Source of the DNA: an uncultured Ruminococcus sp. | GTDB lineage: Bacteria; Bacillota; Clostridia; Oscillospirales; Acutalibacteraceae | Direction of reading: 5' to 3' | Assembly: GCA_902768825.1 (NCBI GenBank) | Contig: CACXMR010000012.1 | Coordinates: 1 to 58,846, forward strand | DNA length: 58,846 nucleotides | Shown: positions 16,340-25,173 of the stretch, in pieces | Position numbering within the stretch: the stretch's first letter is position 1 | How the letters are laid out: each line of letters opens with the position of its first letter | Program-made: the position numbers and the translations under genes | The notes under the pieces: generated by a model | The model's input: the letters and a program-made list of their open reading frames with translations, nothing else | Told to the model about the DNA's origin: nothing | Database searches by the model: none

Positions 16340-16368
16340 ATTATATAATTATTTTGAAGAAAAGTCAA
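16340..16368 (-). promoter_or_regulatory. Consensus promoter of the 49-residue protein
   Basis: Minus strand TTGACT, 17-base spacer, TATAAT, about 36 bases upstream of the ATG. Confidence 0.8.
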
Positions 16369-16430
16369 GAATATTATGAAAAATAATGCAGTATTCCTTG
16401 TGAACAGGATAATGCTTTTCAGCACCGGCG

Positions 16431-16661
16431 TCACGCTGGCGTCACGCTGGCGGCAAGCTGCCGCACCCGTGTCCGCGGGGGCAGAATGCCTGATTTGCTA
16501 CCTGGCTGCTCGCGGTTGTTACCATCATCACTCTGACAATAAATTTCAGCTTCCGCGGGAAGATAGTTACAACCGCGATCAGGGTAATTTTGGTTCGTAC
16601 ACAAAGCGGAACGCAGTGCAGCGCGCCCCGCGAACAGGGGAGTGCAGGCTCTGCGCCGAAA
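16431..16661. repeat. Dispersed intergenic repeat, family A (long copy)
   Basis: Starts with an 11-bp tandem duplication (GCGTCACGCTG twice), then a GGCAAGCTGCC palindrome, GGGGGCAGA...CCTGATTTG, GGCTGCTCGCGGTTG, AGCTTCCGCG and a GCGGAACGCAGTGCAGCG module, ending GCAGGCTCTGCGCC. The second half matches 25985-26155 module for module, and the first half matches the end of the methyltransferase gene at 29949. Small ORFs across it appear only because it is GC-rich. It lies between the small membrane protein gene and rpsT; I see no gene in it. Confidence 0.75.
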
Positions 16662-16690
16662 AAAAAATAAGCAGAACACAAGGTTCTGCT
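16662..16690 (-). terminator. Terminator of rpsT
   Basis: Stem AGCAGAAC/GTTCTGCT with a 5-base loop. On the minus strand it is followed by TATTTTTTTTT. Confidence 0.88.
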
Positions 16691-16733
16691 TTGAGTGCAT
16701 TGCACACAGTCTGTCCGATATTTAAGATGCGGA

Positions 16734-16994
16734 TCAAACGGAGGCGTTGAGCTTGCGAGCTAAAGCCGACTTTCTTCTGGAAGCCGTATTCTTCTTGAGA
16801 ATACCCTTAGCTGCAGCCTGATCGATCTTCTTGATCGCAACGCGAACAGCTGTTTCTTTATCTGCAGCATTGTCAACGATGGCTGCGTCAGCCTTCTTGA
16901 TGCTTGTTTTCAGATTGCTCTTAACGATCTTGTTAGCGGCTGTTTTTGCGGCAGCTACCTTAACACGCTTTTTAGCTGATTTGATGTTAGGCAT
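16734..16994 (-). CDS. rpsT: 30S ribosomal protein S20
   Basis: 86 residues, the usual length. The MPNIKSAKKRVK start, Ala/Lys-rich helices and a C-terminal KNTASRRKSALARKLN segment are diagnostic of bS20. It binds 16S rRNA helices early in 30S assembly. The ATG is preceded by GGGAGGTGTTCT. It has its own promoter (17032-17060) and terminator, as is common for rpsT. Confidence 0.98.
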   Translation of the reverse strand: MPNIKSAKKRVKVAAAKTAANKIVKSNLKTSIKKADAAIVDNAADKETAVRVAIKKIDQAAAKGILKKNTASRRKSALARKLNASV

Positions 16995-17031
16995 TAGAAC
17001 ACCTCCCTTTTCCTACACTTGAGTACAGCTT

Positions 17032-17060
17032 ATGATATCATTATTTGAGGAAAAAAGCAA
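17032..17060 (-). promoter_or_regulatory. rpsT promoter
   Basis: Minus strand TTGCTT, 17-base spacer, TATCAT, leaving a short leader of about 30 bases before rpsT. Confidence 0.6.
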
Positions 17061-17214
17061 GTGTTTTTTAAAAAAAAATCCGAAAAAGTGCTATTTGTAC
17101 AGTTGTTGTATAATAATTTGAACCGCAGATACGTTTTTTGACATCACTATGACAAATACAGGATATGAGATGTGACCCTTGTGTATGTTTGGTAAAATTT
17201 CTTGAGTTCTGAGG

Positions 17215-17246
17215 TTGAAAAATCCCTTTTATTATGTTAACATAAT
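17215..17246 (+). promoter_or_regulatory. Promoter overlapped by a 16-bp perfect palindrome
   Basis: TTGAAA (17215-17220), 17-base spacer, TAACAT (17238-17243). The -10 lies inside the perfect palindrome ATTATGTTAACATAAT (17231-17246), a strong candidate operator. It controls the small Cys protein and probably the DUF368 gene. No other gene is visible in 17061-17214. Confidence 0.55.
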
Positions 17247-17270
17247 CTACGACGAAGGGAGAGATGCAAA

Positions 17271-17453
17271 ATGTCAGGTTTTTCCGGCTGCGAGAGCTGC
17301 AGCAGATATGTGTGGAACGAGGATCTTGAGGAATATGAATGCCTTGCGGATCTTGATGAGGATGAATATGCCCGTCTGCTCTCTGATCGTTCCTCGTCGT
17401 GCCCCTTCTACTGTGATGACGATGAGTACAGGATCGTCCGCAGACAGAACTGA
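17271..17453 (+). CDS. 60-residue Cys- and Asp-rich protein (DUF6472-like)
   Basis: Short acidic protein with a CESC motif near the N-terminus (CxxC), one middle Cys, and a C-terminal SSSCPFYCDDDEYRIVRRQN block. It recalls small clostridial proteins annotated as DUF6472; that family name is from memory and unverified. The four to five cysteines could bind zinc or iron. GGGAGAG lies upstream of the ATG. It precedes the DUF368 gene by 39 bp with its own ribosome binding site, so the two are likely co-transcribed. Confidence 0.75.
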   Translation: MSGFSGCESCSRYVWNEDLEEYECLADLDEDEYARLLSDRSSSCPFYCDDDEYRIVRRQN

Positions 17454-17492
17454 TGGGCACTGTACTAATAATATTATTATAGGAGAGTTGAT

Positions 17493-18437
17493 ATGAGTTC
17501 ACCAAAAAAGATTCTCGACATTTTACTGAATGCTCTTTACGGCTGCGTCATAGGTGTTGCAAATATCATTCCGGGTGTCAGCGGCGGCACCATGGCGGTA
17601 ATGCTGAACATCTACGATAAGCTGATCGACGCCTTTACGGGCCTGAGAAAGCGCTTCGGGAAGAGCATGAAGTTTTTGCTGCCCATAGTGATTGGCGCTG
17701 CCCTCGGAATAGTAATATTCTCAAAGCTCATAAAGTTTCTTATAGCATACTGTCCGCTGCCCACCTGCTTTTTCTTTATAGGTCTGATAGTAGGCAGCCT
17801 GCCGCTGGTTTTCAGAAGAGCGGTGGAAAAGCCCTTCAGACCGATTTCGCTGATACCTATGATACTGTTCCTTGCGGGAATGACAGCCCTTGCATTTGTC
17901 AACACCGAGGCTCAGAACACAGCTTCAACGGCGGCATTTCAGCTTGATTTCGGGAGCTGGATGCTTCTTTTCGGCGGCTCTGCAGTGGCTGCTATGTGCA
18001 TGATAATCCCGGGCGTCAGCGGTTCTATGATACTGATGATCTTCGGAATCTATTCTGCGATTATCAATGCTATTTCCGATCTTACCAAAAGCTTTATGAA
18101 CAGCTGCATGATACTGCTCCCGGCAGGTCTTGGTATTCTCTTCGGGCTTATCTTCGGAGCTAAGGTCATCGACCTGTGCATCAAGCGCTTCCCACAGATG
18201 ACCTATTTTGCTATCATAGGTCTTATGCTTGGTTCGCCCCTTGTGATATTTATGAAGTTCCAGAGTCAGAGCGCTGCGGCTGAAGTGAACTGCTTTGTGT
18301 TCACACCGGTAAACATTATAGTTTCTGCATTGGTATGTCTTGCCGGCTTCGGAATAGCGATAATCTTCGGCAGCGAAAAGATCAAGGCAAGGTTCTCAAA
18401 GCGCAATGCCTCAAAGAAAAACACCGAAAACAACTGA
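17493..18437 (+). CDS. DUF368 membrane protein, putative undecaprenyl-phosphate translocase
   Basis: 314 residues, about eight to ten transmembrane helices, with the twin family motifs IIPGVSGGTMAV (about 28) and IIPGVSGSMILM (about 170) that mark an internal repeat. DUF368 proteins (PopT) were reported to recycle undecaprenyl phosphate across the membrane for wall and polysaccharide synthesis. Assigning that role here is by family only. GGAGAG precedes the ATG. The gene ends at a terminator 12 bases downstream. Confidence 0.85.
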   Translation: MSSPKKILDILLNALYGCVIGVANIIPGVSGGTMAVMLNIYDKLIDAFTGLRKRFGKSMKFLLPIVIGAALGIVIFSKLIKFLIAYCPLPTCFFFIGLIVGSLPLVFRRAVEKPFRPISLIPMILFLAGMTALAFVNTEAQNTASTAAFQLDFGSWMLLFGGSAVAAMCMIIPGVSGSMILMIFGIYSAIINAISDLTKSFMNSCMILLPAGLGILFGLIFGAKVIDLCIKRFPQMTYFAIIGLMLGSPLVIFMKFQSQSAAAEVNCFVFTPVNIIVSALVCLAGFGIAIIFGSEKIKARFSKRNASKKNTENN

Positions 18438-18449
18438 TAACTCTGATAA

Positions 18450-18474
18450 AAGGGCATCCCGATGGGGTGTCCTT
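18450..18474 (+). terminator. Terminator of the DUF368 unit
   Basis: Eleven-bp stem AAGGGCATCCC/GGGGTGTCCTT with wobble pairs and a 3-base loop, followed by TTTTGTG. Confidence 0.85.
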
Positions 18475-18504
18475 TTTTGTGTACAGAGCAGGAAAAGTCC
18501 GGTC

Positions 18505-18534
18505 TTGCAGAAAGTTCGATAATTGTGATATAAT
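18505..18534 (+). promoter_or_regulatory. sbcDC promoter
   Basis: TTGCAG, 18-base spacer, TATAAT, about 43 bases upstream of sbcD. Confidence 0.6.
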
Positions 18535-18576
18535 GTCAGAGGATAAGCTTGTATTTGAATTATAGGAGATGATGTT

Positions 18577-19725
18577 ATGAAAATACTTCACCTTTCTGAT
18601 CTGCATTTCGGAAAGAGAGTCTGTGAGATATCCATGATCGGGGAGCAGAGGGCGATATCCGACAGCATAATAGAGCAGCTTGCAAAAGACCCTGTGGATG
18701 CGGTGGTCATCGCAGGGGATATATATGACAGAAGCATCCCGCCGGAGAGTGCTGTGACGCTTTTCAGCTCCTTTATCGAGAGGATATACGATATGGGGAT
18801 ACCTGTCCTTGCCATAAGCGGCAACCATGATTCGCCGGAGAGACTGTCCTTTGCCGCAGGAATAATGAAAAAGCATAATATACATTTTGTCACAAGCGTC
18901 AAGGATTCTTTGACCCCTGTTACTCTTTATGACAGCTTTGGGGCGGTTAATTTTTATCTTTTGCCCTATCTCAGACCAAGTGATGTAAACAATGCCTTTG
19001 GTACAGGCTTTTCATCCTATACGGATGCGGTGGCTTACATGGCGGAGACTATGGGTATAGACCCGGCTCAGAGGAATGTCATTGTTTCTCACCAGTTTGT
19101 ATCGGGAGCCTCAGTGACTGATATGGAGACCTGCGTTGGCGGAACCGAGGCTGTGAGCCTTAGTGTCTATGAGGCATTTGACTATGGGGCTCTTGGCCAT
19201 CTGCACACCCCGCAGAATGTGGGAAGCAAGCATATTCGCTATTGTGGGACGCCGCTGAAATATTCGGCAGCAGAGGTGAAGCATTCCAAATCCATGACCA
19301 TTGTGGAGCTTGGTGAGAAGGGGAGAGTCAGCATCGACACCGTGCCGCTAAAGCCCATTCACGATATGCGCAGGGTAAAGGGCAGCGTTATGGAGCTATG
19401 CAGGAGCGAGAATGCCACTGAAGATTATATCTATGCGGTGGTGACGGATACCAACGAGATATCCGGAGTAGCCTCCATGCTGAGACAGATATATCCCAAT
19501 CTTGTGTCCATAGACTATGAGGTGCTGTCCGAAAGATATGACCGCAGCAGGGTGATGCAGGGAAATGTTGAGAGAGAAAAGACACCTCTTGAGGTATTTA
19601 CAGAGCTTTATGAGCTGCAGCACGGGGGCAACAGTATGAGTGAGCTGCAGCTTGAGCTGATGAAGGAGATAATCGGGAGCGTTGAAACGGAAGGAGGAAC
19701 GAGTGATGCTGCCCTTGAAGCTTAA
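18577..19725 (+). CDS. sbcD: DNA repair exonuclease subunit SbcD (Mre11-like)
   Basis: 382 residues. Calcineurin-like phosphoesterase motifs are complete: HLSDLHFG (Asp/His metal ligands), AGDIYD, GNHDSPERL, VSHQF and GHLHTPQ. With SbcC it forms a nuclease that opens hairpins and processes double-strand breaks, using Mn2+. The ATG follows AGGAGATG. Its 3' end overlaps sbcC by 20 bases, the usual coupled arrangement. Confidence 0.95.
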   Translation: MKILHLSDLHFGKRVCEISMIGEQRAISDSIIEQLAKDPVDAVVIAGDIYDRSIPPESAVTLFSSFIERIYDMGIPVLAISGNHDSPERLSFAAGIMKKHNIHFVTSVKDSLTPVTLYDSFGAVNFYLLPYLRPSDVNNAFGTGFSSYTDAVAYMAETMGIDPAQRNVIVSHQFVSGASVTDMETCVGGTEAVSLSVYEAFDYGALGHLHTPQNVGSKHIRYCGTPLKYSAAEVKHSKSMTIVELGEKGRVSIDTVPLKPIHDMRRVKGSVMELCRSENATEDYIYAVVTDTNEISGVASMLRQIYPNLVSIDYEVLSERYDRSRVMQGNVEREKTPLEVFTELYELQHGGNSMSELQLELMKEIIGSVETEGGTSDAALEA

Positions 19726-22546
19726 AATGTGCGGGTTCTGCTCTTTTCTTGAAGAGACAGAGATTGACTTTACCGGATTTGGTACAAAGGGGCTTTATCT
19801 TATTGCCGGTGATACAGGTGCAGGCAAGACGACGCTTTTTGACGCCATCACCTACGCACTTTACGGACAGGCCAGCGGAGATATGCGCAAGCCCAAGCTC
19901 TTCCGCAGTCAAAACGCTCCGCCGGAGGTGCCCACCTATGTGGAACTGACATTTTTATCCGGCGGCAAGAAGTATAAGATCCGGCGCAGTCCGGAATATA
20001 TGCGTCCGGCAAAGAGGGGCGGAGGTCTTACAAAGCAGACAGCGGAGGCTGTGCTGACCACCTATGATGGTGATGCGCCTCAGGAGTACGTCCTCACGGG
20101 CCTGCAAAGAGCCGGCACAAAAAGGACAGGCTCGGAAATTGATATTGAGAGCATAATAGGCATTGACGCAAAAAAATTCAAACAGCTGTCAATGATAGCC
20201 CAGGGCTCCTTTATGAAGGTGCTCAATGCCGATACTGAGACCAAGAACATCATCCTCAGATCGATTTTTAACACCGAAAACTACAGGCGGATAGAGCTTG
20301 CTCTCAAGGAACGTGCCGAAAAATATGAGCGGGAGTATACTGCCCTCAGCGGAGAGCTTACATCAAGGCTGGCATTGATTTCCTGCGGTGAGGACAGCGG
20401 CTTCAAGGAGGAGCTTGCTGCGGTAAAGGAAAGAAACAGCCGCTATGTTACCGGTGCTGATGACTGCACCGACATCCTGACAAGGATTATTGCTGAGGAC
20501 GAAAGGCAAGCCGAAGCTCTCAGGGAAAGCTTAACCGAAACAGACGGGATCATCTCAAAAAGAAATGAGCTTATCGGCACTCTGACCGAGAGGGAAAAGC
20601 GCCGGATTCAGTATCTTGAGCTGTGCGCAGGCCTTGAACAGAGCCAGAGGCTACTGCCAAGGCTTGAGGAACAATACACATCCGTATGTGATAACGAAGC
20701 AAAGGCAGCCCTGCTTGACAGCGAATACACCCGGCTTGAGTCGTCGATGGAGGATCACAAAAAGCGTGAACTTCTCATTGGTCAGCTTGGAGCTGTGGAA
20801 AGAGCCATTGCCGCAGCGTCGGATAAGATCACAAAGAAGAGCAGCAGGTCAGGGGTGCTTGCAGAAGATATTGAACGCTTTAAAGCAGAGTATGACAGTC
20901 TCAAGGATTGTGCCGCAGAGCAGGAACGTATCAAGGCTGAAATAGTGTCAAAGCAAAAGACCATCACTGAGTACAGAAGGCTGCTAACGCTTATCGTGGA
21001 GCTTGAAAAATCAGATGGAGATTACCGGAAGAAAAGGTCCGTTTACATACAATGCAGCACAAGGAGCGAAAAGCTCAGGTCTGAGTATGATTTGCTTAAT
21101 AAAGCCTTTCTTGACGATCAGGCGGGTATTCTTGCTTCTACCCTGACTGAAGGAAAGCCATGCCCTGTCTGTGGTTCACTTACTCATCCGTGCAAGGCTT
21201 CAATGCCTGAGCAGGCTCCTACGGAGCTTGATGTTAAGTCTGCCCGGGAAAAAGCCGACAAAGCATCTCAGGAAGCGTCCTCAGCCTCGGCGGAATGTGC
21301 GGCCGCAAATGCCCGTTCCGTTCAGCTTACCGACAGCATCAAAAGCAGCGGTAAAGAGCTTTTTGGAGATTTCCGCAGTGTGGAGGAGCTGAAAGCAGAG
21401 GTGACAGAGGCGGGTGTCAGGCTGAAAAAAGAGATAGAACAGCACGACACGGAGCTTGTCAGGATCAATTCCATGACAAAGCGCAGGGACGAGCTGCACA
21501 CTAACATTCCTGTGATGGAAAAGGAGCTTGAAGCTATCCGCAGCGAGCTGGAGCTTCTCAACAGAGAGATAGCCGGCTCTGCCCAGAAGAAGGAGGGCAT
21601 TGCATCTCAGATCAGGGAAATAGACGGCAAGCTTGCATTTCCTACCATGAAGGAGACTGCCGACAGGATGAATCGGCTTTTGAATGAAAGCAGGTCGCTG
21701 AGAGCGGGTCTCAAACAAGCCGAAAGGGAGCTTAACGATTGCCGGACAAGGATCTCTCAGCAAAGCTCCATGCTTGAAGGCTTTGCCGACGTGAGCAAGG
21801 AATCCTCAGAGGAGGAGCTGAAAAAGCTTAAGAAGGAGTTAAGCAAGCTCAGAGAAGTCAACGACAAAAGAAGCGATGAGCTTTCACGGATTAGGGCGAG
21901 ACTGAGCTACAACACCGGGGTGAGGGATTTCTTCGGCTCAAGTGCAGGCAAACTGGAAAAGCTGATGAGACTGGCTTCCGAATCCGCTGATCTGAGGGAT
22001 ACCGCAAACGCAAAGCTCCGTGAGGGGCGCAGCAGGCTTACACTCGAAACCTACGCTCAGGCAGGATGCTTTGACAGGGTGCTGTTTTTTGCAAACGAGC
22101 GTCTTGTGAAGATGAGCAGCGGCAAGTATGAGTTCAGGCGGTCTGAGGTGCCTATGGACAATGCCAGCAAGACCGGACTTGACATAAACGTGTTTGATTA
22201 TGAGAGCGGCACCGAAAGATCAGTGGTCACGCTTTCCGGCGGCGAATCCTTTATGGCGTCGCTGTCCCTGGCTCTGGGATTTTCGGATGTGATACAGTCG
22301 GAGTCGGGAGGCATCAGGCTTGACACGATGTTTATAGATGAGGGCTTCGGCACCCTTGACGAGCACGTTCTGGAAAACGCCTATTCCGTTTTCAGCGACC
22401 TGAGCAATGACAGCAGGTGTCTGGTGGGTATCATTTCCCATGTGGAGGAGCTGAAATCCAGGATACAGAACCGCATCACGGTCACAAAGGACATTGAAGG
22501 CAACAGCCACGCCAGCACAGAGCCCGCTAATCCGGGAGCTTTATGA
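19706..22546 (+). CDS. sbcC: DNA repair ATPase subunit SbcC (Rad50-like)
   Basis: 946 residues with the SMC-like order: N-terminal Walker A GDTGAGKTTLFDAI, a long coiled coil interrupted by a zinc hook CPVCG near residue 486, and a C-terminal signature LSGGESFMASLSLALG with Walker B MFIDEGFGTLD. The head pair binds ATP and the hook joins two molecules. The ATG at 19706 is 8 bases after AAGGAGG; an upstream TTG at 19682 lies before that signal and was rejected. Partner of SbcD. Confidence 0.95.
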   Translation: MLPLKLKMCGFCSFLEETEIDFTGFGTKGLYLIAGDTGAGKTTLFDAITYALYGQASGDMRKPKLFRSQNAPPEVPTYVELTFLSGGKKYKIRRSPEYMRPAKRGGGLTKQTAEAVLTTYDGDAPQEYVLTGLQRAGTKRTGSEIDIESIIGIDAKKFKQLSMIAQGSFMKVLNADTETKNIILRSIFNTENYRRIELALKERAEKYEREYTALSGELTSRLALISCGEDSGFKEELAAVKERNSRYVTGADDCTDILTRIIAEDERQAEALRESLTETDGIISKRNELIGTLTEREKRRIQYLELCAGLEQSQRLLPRLEEQYTSVCDNEAKAALLDSEYTRLESSMEDHKKRELLIGQLGAVERAIAAASDKITKKSSRSGVLAEDIERFKAEYDSLKDCAAEQERIKAEIVSKQKTITEYRRLLTLIVELEKSDGDYRKKRSVYIQCSTRSEKLRSEYDLLNKAFLDDQAGILASTLTEGKPCPVCGSLTHPCKASMPEQAPTELDVKSAREKADKASQEASSASAECAAANARSVQLTDSIKSSGKELFGDFRSVEELKAEVTEAGVRLKKEIEQHDTELVRINSMTKRRDELHTNIPVMEKELEAIRSELELLNREIAGSAQKKEGIASQIREIDGKLAFPTMKETADRMNRLLNESRSLRAGLKQAERELNDCRTRISQQSSMLEGFADVSKESSEEELKKLKKELSKLREVNDKRSDELSRIRARLSYNTGVRDFFGSSAGKLEKLMRLASESADLRDTANAKLREGRSRLTLETYAQAGCFDRVLFFANERLVKMSSGKYEFRRSEVPMDNASKTGLDINVFDYESGTERSVVTLSGGESFMASLSLALGFSDVIQSESGGIRLDTMFIDEGFGTLDEHVLENAYSVFSDLSNDSRCLVGIISHVEELKSRIQNRITVTKDIEGNSHASTEPANPGAL

Positions 22547-22566
22547 TAATATTATCACTTAAAATT

Positions 22567-22650
22567 AAAAGTTTCGCTCAAGCCTTTTCAAAGGCTTGCA
22601 GGGTCGAGGGACTCTGCCCCTTGTGGGATGTTCGGAGGGCAAGGCCCTCT
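22567..22650. repeat. Dispersed palindromic repeat, family B
   Basis: The first 44 bases (AAAAGTTTCGCTCAAGCC...) are identical to 30038-30081. It contains the hairpins AAGCCTTT/AAAGGCTT and AGGGC/GCCCT. It follows sbcC directly and probably ends the transcript. The remaining bases to 22715 hold a small imperfect hairpin and no gene. Confidence 0.75.
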
Positions 22651-22715
22651 GACTTTACAGGGCGCTAAATATCAGGACTCTATGCTGCTGGCGGCATAGA
22701 AAAAACGACAACACA

Positions 22716-22747
22716 AAAGGACTGATTTCACACGAGATCAGTCCTTT
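22716..22747. terminator. Bidirectional terminator
   Basis: Eleven-bp perfect stem AAAGGACTGAT/ATCAGTCCTTT, with a T-run on the plus side and a TTTTGTGTTGTCG tail on the minus strand, between sbcC and the murein hydrolase gene. Confidence 0.8.
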
Positions 22748-22763
22748 TTCAGTGCAATGCAAA

Positions 22764-24269
22764 TCAGTATTCAGTCATCGGGTCATACTTGACGCCGTTG
22801 TATCTTGTCTCAAAATGCAGGTGTGCGCCTGTTGAATATCCGGTAGAACCCACATGGCCTATTAGCTGGCCGGCTGACACCGTCTGATCGATGGAAACGG
22901 TGACGTCCGCAAGATGTCCATAAATAGATATCTTTCCGTTTCCGTGGTCGATCATTACATAGTTGCCGTAGCCGCCTCCGCAGCCGCAGCTTGAATCCTT
23001 ACCCCAGTCGTGATCACAGCCATCGTATGCCGAAAAGACAACTCCGTCGCTGCAGGCTACGACCTGCGCACCGTAGATGCCGGCCTCCGCAATGTCAAGT
23101 GCGCCGTGGTTGTTTGCACCTCGCCACTCTTCAAAGGTGGAGGTCAGATAGGTAAAGCCCGGGCACGGCCAGACAAATCCTCCGTCAGGATCAGGCGAAA
23201 CGATGATCTGCACACCACTGTCTGCAAGTCGTTTTTTGTAGGCCTCCAGTGCTTTTTTCAGCTCATCCTGCCTTGTCTTGTTTTCCTTTTGCTGCTTTTT
23301 GATTGAGTTGCTTTCGGAAGTGAGCTGCTCGATCAGCTTCGTGTTTTCATCAAACAGGGCGTTGATCTCCTGATTGTTTCTCTCAAGCGCCGATTTCTCT
23401 TTCTCAAGGTTTTCCTTGCTTTCACGAAGTATCCTCTGATCCTCGGAAATGATCTTCAGCTGGGTTTTGGCGGACTCTATTATCTGAGAATCGTGATCAG
23501 ACATAGACTTTACCATCTCGGCCTTGTCAAGGAAGTCAGAGAAACTCTTTGCACCGAGAATTATCTCCAGCGAGGTGGTATCTCCGGCCTTGTGTATTGC
23601 CCGCAGTCTGCTTCTCAGCAGGTTCAGGATATCCTTTATCTCTTTGTTCTTTGAGTTGATGATCTCCTGCTTTTCCTCTATCAGAGCGTTCAGCTCGTTT
23701 ATCCTCTTGTTACTTGACTTTATCTCCGAACTGAGCTTTGCTATCTTCTGCTGCAGTTCCTTGCTGTATTGCTGCTTTTTTTTCAGCTCCTCCTCGGTGA
23801 TATTCAGCTTTTCGGCAAGCTCGGAGCTTTCCCTGGCAAGCTCGCTGCTCTCACGTTTATTTTCATTCACGTCAAAATCATCGTCTACTGAGGGTTCGTC
23901 ATCACTTTCGTCGTCCTCGTCATCATTTTCGTCGTCGTTTTCATCGTCCTCTATGGTGTAGTCCCATCCGCTGCTTTCTTCGGACGTTTCATCATCCTCA
24001 TAGCCGCTGTCGTAGTCGTTGCCAGAGTCAGTATCATCGTCGTAGTTATAATCATAGTCGTCGCCATCATCGTAGTCATTATCGTTGTCGTCACCGTAGT
24101 CCGAATCGTAGTCATAATCACTATCATAGTCATTGCCGTAGTCATAATCATACTCTTCTTCGTAATAGTCGGTGTAATCGTCCTCATCTGCCACGGCGTA
24201 GGTGATGACAGAAAGGGCAAATATGATTGCTGCCGAAAATGCCGTCAGTTTTCTGAGCTTACCTGCCAA
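22764..24269 (-). CDS. FtsEX-associated M23 murein hydrolase (EnvC/PcsB-like) with Asp/Tyr-rich segment
   Basis: 501 residues. Signal peptide 1-27. Residues about 28-146 are extraordinarily rich in Asp, Tyr, Glu and Asn (DYDSDYDYDSDYGDD...). A long coiled coil spans about 148-345, and an M23 LytM domain about 375-501 holds HxxxD (NNHGALDIA) and HLHFE zinc ligands, so it should be catalytic. It directly follows ftsX with an 11-bp overlap, matching the FtsEX-PcsB/EnvC plan in which the ABC complex activates the hydrolase at the septum. The coiled coil is the likely FtsX contact. The acidic low-complexity stretch is not usual for the family and may bind Ca2+ or wall polymers. Confidence 0.9.
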   Translation of the reverse strand: MAGKLRKLTAFSAAIIFALSVITYAVADEDDYTDYYEEEYDYDYGNDYDSDYDYDSDYGDDNDNDYDDGDDYDYNYDDDTDSGNDYDSGYEDDETSEESSGWDYTIEDDENDDENDDEDDESDDEPSVDDDFDVNENKRESSELARESSELAEKLNITEEELKKKQQYSKELQQKIAKLSSEIKSSNKRINELNALIEEKQEIINSKNKEIKDILNLLRSRLRAIHKAGDTTSLEIILGAKSFSDFLDKAEMVKSMSDHDSQIIESAKTQLKIISEDQRILRESKENLEKEKSALERNNQEINALFDENTKLIEQLTSESNSIKKQQKENKTRQDELKKALEAYKKRLADSGVQIIVSPDPDGGFVWPCPGFTYLTSTFEEWRGANNHGALDIAEAGIYGAQVVACSDGVVFSAYDGCDHDWGKDSSCGCGGGYGNYVMIDHGNGKISIYGHLADVTVSIDQTVSAGQLIGHVGSTGYSTGAHLHFETRYNGVKYDPMTEY

Positions 24270-25173
24270 TTACAGCCCCTCCTTCCTTGTTGAGATAGCG
24301 TGAAATGGAAATGGTACCGCCAAGGAGACCGATAACGATGCCGATTCCGGACATGAGCAGCAGAGTCGGTGCCCAGATGCCGTCCACGGGAAGGGTTGAG
24401 CTGCCGATCATACCGATGACGGATGAAGCGGCGTTCCTGAGAGGCTCATAGGCCGCAATCACTACGCAGGACGCCAGCAGTCCGGAGATGAGCCCTATTA
24501 TTATCGCCTCGATCACGAAGGGTATGCGGATAAATGCGTTTGTGGCTCCCACTGAGTGCATAATGCTTATTTCAAAGCGCCTTGAAAACATCGTCATCCT
24601 TATGGTGTTGGATATGATGAACAGTGTGACTACGCCCAGCACTGCCACTACCCAAATTCCTACTATTGTGACAAAATAATTCAGTCTTGTGAGCTTGTCT
24701 GCGATATCGCTTCTGTCGCTTACGCTGTCAACGCCTTCGATCTTGCTTATCTCGGAAACAGTCTCATCATACTTTGACAGATCGGCAAGCTTTACCTTAT
24801 ATTCGTTGCCGAAGGGATTGCCGCTGCCCTCCATCGCCATGTAGATATCTTCGCCCAGGGTATCCTTGTAATCCTCAAGAACATCGTTCCTCGAACGGAA
24901 CTTGGCGCTTTCCACGTTGTTTATTTCAAGAAGCTTCGGCCCGACCTTCACCGAGTCAATGTCGGAATATTCCGGAAGCAGGTAGACAGTAAGCTGGTCG
25001 TCGTCTCCGATGCTTGCTATCAGTGAATTAACATTGACGGAGATCAGAGCCGCAGCGCCCGTGATGATAAGGCAGGACATCAGCACTACTACAGAGGCCA
25101 GGGACATCATGCGGTTTGACCAGATGTTCCGGAAGCCCTCCCTTATGAGATAGCCAGTACTTGATAGCTTCAT
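24259..25173 (-). CDS. ftsX: Cell-division ABC transporter-like permease FtsX
   Basis: 304 residues. Four transmembrane helices with a large extracellular loop after the first one (about 45-170), then a C-terminal three-helix block, as in FtsX. The ATG overlaps the ftsE stop by 4 bases. FtsX does not transport; it relays FtsE ATP hydrolysis to the periplasmic hydrolase encoded next. Confidence 0.93.
   Translation of the reverse strand: MKLSSTGYLIREGFRNIWSNRMMSLASVVVLMSCLIITGAAALISVNVNSLIASIGDDDQLTVYLLPEYSDIDSVKVGPKLLEINNVESAKFRSRNDVLEDYKDTLGEDIYMAMEGSGNPFGNEYKVKLADLSKYDETVSEISKIEGVDSVSDRSDIADKLTRLNYFVTIVGIWVVAVLGVVTLFIISNTIRMTMFSRRFEISIMHSVGATNAFIRIPFVIEAIIIGLISGLLASCVVIAAYEPLRNAASSVIGMIGSSTLPVDGIWAPTLLLMSGIGIVIGLLGGTISISRYLNKEGGAVIGR

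Noticed and set aside
16431-16705. Small ORFs in repeat elements as genes
   Set aside because: Several overlapping frames in GC-rich dispersed repeats, no ribosome binding sites, and translations shared only with other repeats.
23951-24220. Met/Thr-rich frame opposite the Asp/Tyr stretch
   Set aside because: It is a frame-shifted reading of the Asp/Tyr codons of the hydrolase gene.
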